Positions 57,201 to 64,000 of a stretch of DNA of 64,000 nucleotides are shown here, in pieces. The notes beneath the pieces are model-generated. The model did no database searches. It was not told where the DNA came from and saw nothing but the letters and a program-made list of their open reading frames with translations. A program made the position numbers and the translations under genes. Within the stretch, counting starts at the first letter, position 1. Every line of letters begins with the position of its first letter. Origin of the DNA: Apostichopus japonicus (Eukaryota; Echinodermata; Holothuroidea; Aspidochirotida; Stichopodidae); contig NC_092570.1 in NCBI RefSeq assembly GCF_037975245.1, forward strand, positions 3,504,001 through 3,568,000. Reading direction: 5' to 3'.

Positions 57201-60200
57201 AGAGAGTTGCAGCAGAACAACACGTGAAGAAAGTTCAGGATATGCTAGCGAAGGTTGGCTTCATCAAGTATATGAAATAAAATACCAAAGATCTGTGTTA
57301 TTTGTAGACTTCCCTTCATTGTAAAGCCGGCCACACACTCCCCCTCCTCCCCCCCCCTGGACCGAAGGCAACCCGACTCAACTCCCATCTTCGTGACCTT
57401 ACCTTTAGTGAAGACGCATAGCCTTACAAATGATTGACTGATGAACACACAACCACTGTCTTATGTTATTTAACCGCTGGTGCTTTGCTTAGGTAGCATG
57501 CGACTTTATTTTACCTACATTGGTTACATTTGTTAAAACACTGGGTAGATTTAGATATAATATTGCTGATGAGGTTCAGTTTCCTCAGACAGAAGCGGAA
57601 ACAACTTAAAACTGGTGTAAAATGCTTCATCGGTCATTTTGACATGCACACTGTTTGACCATCCACAAATTGTTCCATGCTTTGTCTGTTAAAATGAGTC
57701 AGCTTAGCTTCAGTTTGGCAATGTGCTGCTGGCTCATAATGTTTTCATCATAAAACATTGTTTCATTTGTGTTTATTAAACGTGACTGGCTGAAAGGATG
57801 ATAACGGGAAATTTGAAGAGCTTCTTTCAGAGCAGCCAAAAAAGAATCAGTTATTTGAAAAGAATCCAGTCTTGCATTACTTCCCTGTTGTTTCATCCAT
57901 TTTTATAAATATTTTGCTTTAATGTTTTAAGGTAATGTTTCTCAAAGATAAAAAATGTATGGAAATGCTTTTATTATTGCACTTCTACAGCTGTTGAAAT
58001 TGTGTAAAAGTAAGTTGGCCTGACGTTTCGATCCTAGCAGGATCTTCTTCAAAAGCTAAATGACAAGTTACAGTAACAGAAGGGCCAAACCATGCACAGA
58101 ATACAGACAGGTTAATGAGCATGGTGAACACAAAGAGATAGATGTAAAGGGAATAGTAGACAAGGGATGGAGAGAAGAAAGAAACAAACAAACAGGGGAA
58201 GAGGAGAGGTAGGAGCTGTTGAAATTAACATTATTACACATATCAGTCTTCCCCGAGTTGAAACTTAGGTAACCGTTGTTGGTGGATTAGAGATTAACGT
58301 TTTCTTGCTAAGAAGTACATTTTATTTCTCTATCTGAGCTCCGCTTCTGCTCTCGTCCCGTCCCGTCCCATCTTGTATGCAGGAACGTTCTCAGTGGAGA
58401 GAGAAAGAGGTTGCCCTGACTAAGAGTTTAGCAAGAGTCGAAGAAGAGTTTGATTTGAAGCAGAAGGAACTAAAAGGCACGTTGGAGAGTGAAGCTGCGG
58501 CGGTTAGGAATGCGATCACAGAAAGCAACGAGAGAAAGGAGAAGATAACTCGCTTAAATGATCAGCTGGCTAAGACTCGTCAGGAAAAGGTAACCATTGT
58601 TTCAATGAAATATTAAATAATTGATTCTCATAATAACAAAACAAAATATATAAGTCTAAAGTTAAAGTGAAATATTTAGATTTTTCATCTGGATGTTAAT
58701 TATATATGGGGTTTTCTTCTTTTTCTCTTTGTGTGTCACTCTGGACATATTTAGTTCTAAGTTATCAGCTCTGTAAAATGAAATTCAGATTTAGATATGA
58801 TTTTTAATTGATAAGAGGGGGAGGGGGGGGGTGAGTTTGGCTGCTACACACCTGATCATGGGAACTGTCGCCACCCCGTAATCAAAGCCTCCACTTGCAA
58901 ATAACCATCAGAGATTGTTCTTCCTTGTGATGGATATATTTAAAGAAAGAAATTTACTGATGGGATCCTATTCTTACTAACAACAGGTTCATATTTAATA
59001 ATTTGTGTGAGTGTCAGGTGGTGCATAGGGTGGGGAAGGCGGTAGGGGAGAATGGGCTTCCTTGCACCTCTTCCCCTTGGGTCATGTTATCGATAGTTTG
59101 TATCAAACAGGATCCACCCCTATCGTATCCATATTCATATTTTTGCTCATTTCAACAGGAATCATTGTCCCTGGAGCTGAACTTGAAGCAAGCTCAGTTT
59201 GAGGCATCGCTCCAGAGGCAGGAGATGGACTGGAAAGAGCAGATGGAGAGGCTGATACTGGAGAGGATGGAGCTCCTCCAGGAGGAGACAAGCCATCAGC
59301 TCGAGAAACAGAGAGAGGCTCATCATGCCCAGATTGCAGAGATGGCTGAGAGGCAGGGGGAGGAACTTAGGAGGCTGAGAGAGGAGAGTTCCAAGGAGAT
59401 GAAGAAGAAGGAAGTCAGATACCAATCCAGTATTGATCAATTTCAAGCAAAGTGAGGAATCTCAGATGATCTTGTCTCTCTCTCCTACAGATTTCATCTC
59501 GCACCTGACGATTAAAAATACTAAAAAAGAAAAAAAAAACATTTGCTATTTGAAAGTGTCATATTGAGTGTGGGCAATAATAATTTTACCAAACCTGCCT
59601 TGAAGTATTCCTCAGGATAAGATTGGCACATTTGATTGAAATAAGATACCCTCATATATATTTTTTGGTATTTAAGTGAATTTGAAAGTACAAATGACTA
59701 TTATTTAAATATATATCTTGTCGTCCAGACAATTTTCCCTGGTCTTTGTTAGATTACATTAAAGTACAATGTGTAGTCTCAGTGATGGCAGAGATAGGGT
59801 TAATCATAAGTCCATTACTCATTTTGAAAGGTGCACTGGGGTGGGGGGAAGATGGCAGTTAGGGCATGTGTGTGGGGAGACTGGGGTGGGCAAGGTTCGA
59901 AGGAAAATGATTTTGCTCTGTTCATACAGAGTAATGCGCAAGTTACTTGAGGGACTTTAAAAGTAGCTCTGATGGAATTTGCATGAGGTTTGCATATTTT
60001 GAAGCCTAAAATTATTAATCAGCTGTTTAAATATTGAGAAAGTTTAAAGATATATTTCCCAAGCTGTATTATGTATAAATTCCATGCCTTGTAAAAGAAT
60101 GCATTGTGAAATGATTACATCTAAAAGTTTTCTGTTAAGGTCTCTTGATGTTGTCTTAATCTCGTTTCAATTCTGCCCCTCTAGACTTGACCTCAGTCAT

Positions 60201-60967
60201 CAGGAAGTTTTAAAATTAAGCTCCAAGCTTGAACAGGCCCAGGGTCACCGGTAAGTACCAACCGATTACCTTTGACACCCTATGTTAAACTTACATCAAA
60301 GAAGGGTTGTTTAGGGATAACCATCAACATTTAAGACACATATATATATGTTTATATATATATATATATCAGGCCTCGACAATTTTTTTTTTAACTACTC
60401 GCCAACTGGCGACCGAGTCTAAAATTCTACTCACCAAAACGTTAAATTTACTCGCCATTTTTTCTTGCAAAGTGTTTGTGTCCCATAAGCCTAGGTAGTA
60501 TGGCCTAACTTAGGATATCGCGGTTTAGTGTTACTGTTAGTTGTTTACAGCAAAAATGATCTATTTAAATTGTGCTTCGTCGAAAGTGTTTAAAACATGA
60601 TATTCATGCGTTACCCCTGTTTGAGTTGTCGTTACGCATTTATTTGAGTTTGTAGTTTTCCAGTTTGGTTACACCTATCGTGCATCATTTAGTCGATTAG
60701 TATCAAATAAGTTTCGAGCTGGTGAACAGAGCTGTTCCTTAGGACCTACTTGTAACAGTGCACTTGATAATTCTACTGTGATGTGTAACATTAGGCAATA
60801 GGCCTTTGTTGATTGGATCACAAGTTAATAGTAAGCCTATCGTATAAAGGCAGTAAGCGAATGAGCCACTCGCCAAAATGTCAAGCGTAATGCATTTTTT
60901 GCTCGCCAGTCGCAAATTCTAGTCGCCATTGGCGAGTTGGCGACCGTATTTGTCGAGGCCTGGTATG

Positions 60968-61039
<72 letters not shown>

Positions 61040-63586
61040 CATATATATATATGTTAATGAAATGGAGGTAAACGACAAAGGCAAATGAATCTATATACAA
61101 CCAAAATCGTAATGAGTTGGAAAATCAAGAACAGGGAAAAAACTTCAAGCCTCTACCGGGGTTCGAACCCGGGCCTCCCGCTTTATATGTGGACACCCTG
61201 ACCACTAGGCTATGGACGCTGATTATATATATAGGTATATATATATATATGTATTGAGAAATAAGTCAAGGTTCAGAGAAACCCCTTTCTTGGAAATATA
61301 GACGTAATTATAATTGTGTAAATCAATTTGTCTTGTGAGTTCATGCCATTTTTTCTTCTTATTACCAGGTCAACGATCATTAACAAACTTCAGCATTGTC
61401 TACAGAGTTACACCAGTGATTCTTTGATGATGCTGGGAGAGTTAGGCTCCTCACCAGCCGCTTCTTCTGCAGTAAGTGTGCATTGCTTTTACCCATGTAT
61501 CCGAGGTTCATATAAACGGGTGGCCTGCCGGCCAAATCCAGGCTGTGAATGATTTCTTACACTAATCGGTTATGCGGCCCTTACGACTTGGCTCCCTAGA
61601 GGTCAGCCCAGCCTGGCATTTTTATACGATAGCCTACAATACGATATATAAGAAGATATCGGCTCTATCTGGCCCTTTGCCCCAATTAGTGTTTCTCACT
61701 TGGACCTTGTTGAAATTAATTAAAGATGCCTGCTTTATATCGTCACATCTTACTTTTGATGAGAGATATCTTCTTTTTCACGAGATTGTTAGAACAAAAT
61801 TGTGGTTTTTAAGGCAATTTTCTTCTCACAAATTTCTTTGCATCCCTCCCCTCCCACTCCCCACACATCCCTTAGCTCTGCCATTGTCATGTTGTACTTT
61901 TGTTTCAGAATCAATTCCATTCATCGGTAGCCAGTGACCATACACCAAACACCAATCAGATGGTGACTGATCAATCTCTCACTGGACACCCTAGGGTGCA
62001 ACAACAGATCAGAACCTCTGTCGAGCAGCCTCTCCTACAATTAATGAACAGTCTCAACACAGATGCGGGTTACCAAACATTATCATCCAGTTCTGATAGG
62101 GGAGGGGGAGGAGGAGTCCAGGTATCTCACACAGAGGGGAATGGAAATACAACAGATAAAGGAAACTTGTCCTTTATGGCCATGTCATCCATTGTGTCGC
62201 AGCCAATGGAGTCAGAAGTGTACAATCAGCCTCTTCCAATGAGGTATGAGATGGCATCATCAGGCTCACAACCTCTCAGCTTGAGGTATCATTCAACATC
62301 ACTAAACATGCAACCTCATGATGTGAGGTATGGCTCATCATCACTACCCATGCAACCTCATGATGTGAGGCATGGTTCCACGTCACCATCCATGCAACCT
62401 CATGATGTCAGGCATGGCTCCTCATCACTATCGTTGCAGCATCCTGGTGTGAGGCATGGTTCTACATCACCGTCCATGCAACCTCCTGATGTGAGGTACG
62501 GCTCATCCTCACTATCAATGCAACCTCCTGGTGTGAGGTACAGCTCCACAGGTGAACCGACACTACCTCCACTGACTGGATCACACACCACCAGACACAT
62601 TCCGAGCGGGATGCCATCATCAACGATTTCAGAGAGGTACCATTCGGCAGATGGCGTACCAAACAACGGTCAAGTGGTTCGGCCCAGTGGGTTCTCAGAG
62701 GATGGAAAGCTACCTCAAGAGGTCACCGATGATCTAAAGACCTCGTCGGGAGCAAGAGACATGAAAACTTCAAAGCTGTATCATTTTGAAAGACCAGAGA
62801 ATGATACCTCTGTGAGATCTGCTCCTCAGTACGGAGGTCTCAAAGTATCCAGAATGAAAGATTATGAAGGTCAGTGTCAGAGGTCTGTTTTACTATTTCT
62901 TCTTTGCAGAGGCAGGGCTATGTGGCAGATTTGTATCTGTTACGGCATCGAAAACATGCCCTTCAGATGGGCCAGTTATGTTTTATGTGTATGAAACGAT
63001 GTATAGTATTTTCAAAGTATCATGTCAGAATAATTTCATAAACCGTTGTACTGCTTTGTACAATGTTATCACTGCAGTATTTTCAGAACAACCATACTTT
63101 TTCTGTTAATATTAGCATAAATTGAACACATGTATTTTGTCCCTTCTGTAACTGTTACTTGTCATTTAGCCTTTGAAGAAGATCCTGCTAGGATCGAAAC
63201 ATCAGGCCAACTTACTTTTACACACATGTATTTTGTGTCAGTGATTCATGTTTTAATTTAAAACAAAATGGGCTTCTTTTGAAAATAGGTCATGCCTGCT
63301 CCCTTAGAAAGTCATTGACCCCCCCCCCCCCCCTTAGAAACAGAAGTCTAGCTACACCCCTGATTAGAAATGCTAGCTTCCCCTCAAACAGTTGATACTA
63401 TCTGGAGAAAGATAACTTAAAAATGCTACTTTTAATACTGTTTCATATATCAATTAACATCTATAAACGGTACAGTTGACATGTTTTGCCTTTCCTACCC
63501 CCAGAAGGACAAGACCACTTTGCCCCTGTCCCAGAGAGTGATGACTTGAGCATTTCAGAACATCCCTTAGATAACACCAACCAATC
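51263..63586 (+). CDS. CNTROB: Centrobin (partial, 13 exons; 3' end outside window)
   Basis: Centrobin is a daughter-centriole coiled-coil protein needed for centriole duplication and elongation in animals. Exons: 51245-52012 (ATG 51263), 52740-52840, 53794-53965, 55348-55464, 55911-56006, 56388-56474, 57107-57253, 58383-58589, 59159-59451, 60185-60250, 61369-61471, 61909-62869 and 63505-63586. All have AG/GT borders with compatible phases. About 1060 residues are in the window. The diagnostic block is EKEKYRRK-HCELQIKELQ, then LLAVAEATRRKKDSMIAQVE, and then a Trp in SDWKSKDKEK. It parallels the vertebrate protein's RRKHCERHIQSL, DRKKDTMIEQLDK and EGWNRHE blocks. A coiled coil spans about 320-700, ending in INKLQHCLQSY as in vertebrate centrobin. 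The N-terminus is Ser/acidic and disordered. A 14-residue tandem repeat lies near 838-925. The last exon ends in phase 2 at GTATGT, so the gene continues. Confidence 0.9.
52250..52725. repeat. Possible unclassified repeat in centrobin intron 1
   Basis: This intron segment differs in texture from its surroundings (CAAAATGGCCGCCTTGACC, GGGCTATATCTCGAAAACG, AAGTTTCATCAAAATCTGAG), a style often seen in dispersed repeats. I found no second copy in the window and no clear terminal repeats. Confidence 0.3.
53110..53200 (+). repeat. Dispersed hammerhead-like repeat, diverged copy
   Basis: The plus strand reads GGCCTCTGAAAGCAG, TTCTGCTAGGACAGAAATGTC and AGGCCCTCTTACTTTGACA, aligning with the core at 63146-63235. 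The stem-I-like GCCT/AGGC arms are kept. The stem II hairpin and GAAAC are altered. It lies in a centrobin intron. Confidence 0.55.
54270..54560 (-). mobile_element. LINE-type 3' end or LINE-tailed SINE fragment
   Basis: The minus strand ends TGTAAAGCGCTTCGAGCAGC, GTTGCTGATGAACGCGCTAT and ATAAGTACTAATTTTATTTA. The AAGCGCT ... GCGCTATATAA ending is typical of L2/CR1-type 3' tails. No protein-coding part is recognisable. It lies in the intron between centrobin exons 3 and 4. Confidence 0.65.
56610..56800. repeat. AT-rich (TA)n-type microsatellite
   Basis: Broken TATATA/CATA/GATA repeats inside the centrobin intron between 56474 and 57107. Confidence 0.9.
57990..58195 (-). repeat. Dispersed repeat with hammerhead-like core, copy 2
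   Basis: Closest relative of 14850-15020, sharing GCTAAATGACAAGTTACAG, GTTAATGAGCATGGTGAACA and GACAAGGGATGGAGAGAAGA. On the minus strand the core reads TTGAAGA, A, GATCC-TGCTA-GGATC, GAAAC, GTC and AGGC. It lies in the intron upstream of the exon at 58383. Confidence 0.8.
60370..60962. mobile_element. hAT-like MITE, 593 bp, in a TA microsatellite
   Basis: 13-bp perfect terminal inverted repeats (CAGGCCTCGACAA), continuing as imperfect inverted repeats of about 90 bp rich in TCGCCA/TGGCGA (ACTCGCCAACTGGCGACC at the left; TCGCCATTGGCGAGTTGG near the right end). The flanking 8-mers ATATATAT and GTATGTAT match at 6 of 8 positions. It has no ORF. It sits in the intron between centrobin exons at 60250 and 61369. 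Confidence 0.83.
60967..61222 (-). mobile_element. tRNA-derived SINE with (TA)n tail
   Basis: The minus-strand head (61222-61150) has perfect A-box (TAGCCTAGTGG) and B-box (GGTTCGAACCC) promoters and a perfect CCGGG/CCCGG T-stem. The acceptor stem pairs at only 5 of 7 positions, and the anticodon stem and D stem are imperfect, so I read it as a SINE head and not a working tRNA. A short body (to about 61055) runs into a long TA tail (60967-61053). Confidence 0.65.
62284..62550 (+). repeat. In-frame 42-bp tandem repeat in centrobin exon 12
   Basis: Six to seven copies of a 14-residue unit, consensus R-(Y/H)-G-S-(S/T)-S-x-x-M-Q-P-(H/P)-(D/G)-V. All are in frame and differ by point changes. It lies in the exon running 61909-62869, C-terminal to the coiled coil, and is predicted disordered from its composition. 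Confidence 0.92.
63140..63235 (+). repeat. Dispersed repeat with hammerhead-like core, copy 3
   Basis: The plus strand reads TTAGCCTTTGAAGAA, GATCCTGCTAGGATCGAAAC, ATC and AGGCCAACTTACTTTTACAC. It is the same family as 57990-58195 in the opposite orientation, truncated to the core. It lies in the intron between the last two centrobin exons in the window. Confidence 0.8.
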
Positions 63587-64000
63587 GTATGTAGTTTCCC
63601 TTTTATCATCCGTGTTGAACTCTGATGTTATATATTGATATTCTGGGTACAGATTGTGTAACACTTATTCTTTAAGAGAATATTATTCCACACCAATAGT
63701 CGAATTCCCCATCTCAATATCTTAAGATACAGTTGGAATGTACCCTATTTTGATTGGCTAAACCTGAACCCTCTCTCACTTGAGGAAGTTGATCCCAGAA
63801 GATGGTCTGTGAAGTCATATGAGAGATTTTCTTCGTAGGCTTTCCTTACATATGATAACATTCCTGTTGATTTATCCTTGAAATGTGATATAATTGGGAA
63901 TTCTGCTTAGCTTTCGATGTTTCTCTGTGTTTAGAATTTCTTCAAAATTGATTTTTTTTTTTTTTTTTTTTTGAGAAATATTATTTTTCCTCTGTGGATT
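63587..64000 (+). other. Centrobin intron, running out of the window
   Basis: Begins with a GTATGT donor after the exon at 63505-63586. It contains a poly-T run (63951-63972). No further exon is seen. Confidence 0.6.

Noticed and set aside
59103-59446. Minus-strand open frames opposite the centrobin coiled-coil exon
   Set aside because: They are antisense shadows of Glu-rich coding sequence, with Leu- and Pro-rich composition as expected.
61150-61222. Functional tRNA gene on the minus strand
   Set aside because: The A and B boxes and T-stem are good, but the acceptor stem pairs only 5 of 7, the anticodon and D stems are weak, and a body and TA tail follow as in a SINE.

Overview
This is animal genomic DNA: AT-rich, intron-rich, and crowded with degraded transposons. 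It carries a centrobin homologue and a DED/NB-ARC/TPR protein of the type expanded in invertebrate deuterostomes. The gene content and the mix of tRNA-derived SINEs, hAT-like MITEs and Ty3-type elements suggest a marine invertebrate deuterostome, perhaps an echinoderm. The species cannot be named from the sequence.

Layout. 1-7155 is a higher-order satellite of ~212-223 bp units, with two ~0.8 kb spacers and repeated header segments. 7156-14130 is mostly unannotatable sequence with a 16-bp minisatellite at 8876-9606. 14.1-24.9 kb is a graveyard of mobile elements: a SINE, a Tc1-like transposase, duplicated Ty3-type gag fragments, a gag-NC-protease fragment, a hAT transposase whose reading frame carries a pure 95-copy ATC repeat, and the 3' end of another LTR element. 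24.9-28.1 kb is AT-rich with no supported gene.

Two divergent host genes occupy the rest. On the minus strand (38846 to 28522), nine coding exons join in frame into a 1080-residue protein with a death effector domain, an NB-ARC ATPase, TPR-like repeats and a charged Ser-rich tail. It is a candidate innate-immune or cell-death switch. Its introns hold two SINEs and two LINE fragments, and a hAT-like MITE lies just past its stop codon. On the plus strand (51263 to beyond the window), 13 exons encode centrobin, a daughter-centriole coiled-coil protein. Its introns hold hammerhead-like dispersed repeats, a MITE and a SINE.

Between the two genes lies a complete 8806-bp Ty3/gypsy retrotransposon (39091-47896, minus strand). 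Its two 1743-bp LTRs appear to differ at one base. It has a tRNA-Leu-type primer-binding site, intact gag and pol, and a canonical -1 slippery heptamer joining them. It looks recently inserted, close upstream of the DED/NB-ARC gene. All exon models come from reading splice sites and phases by eye; no searches were run.
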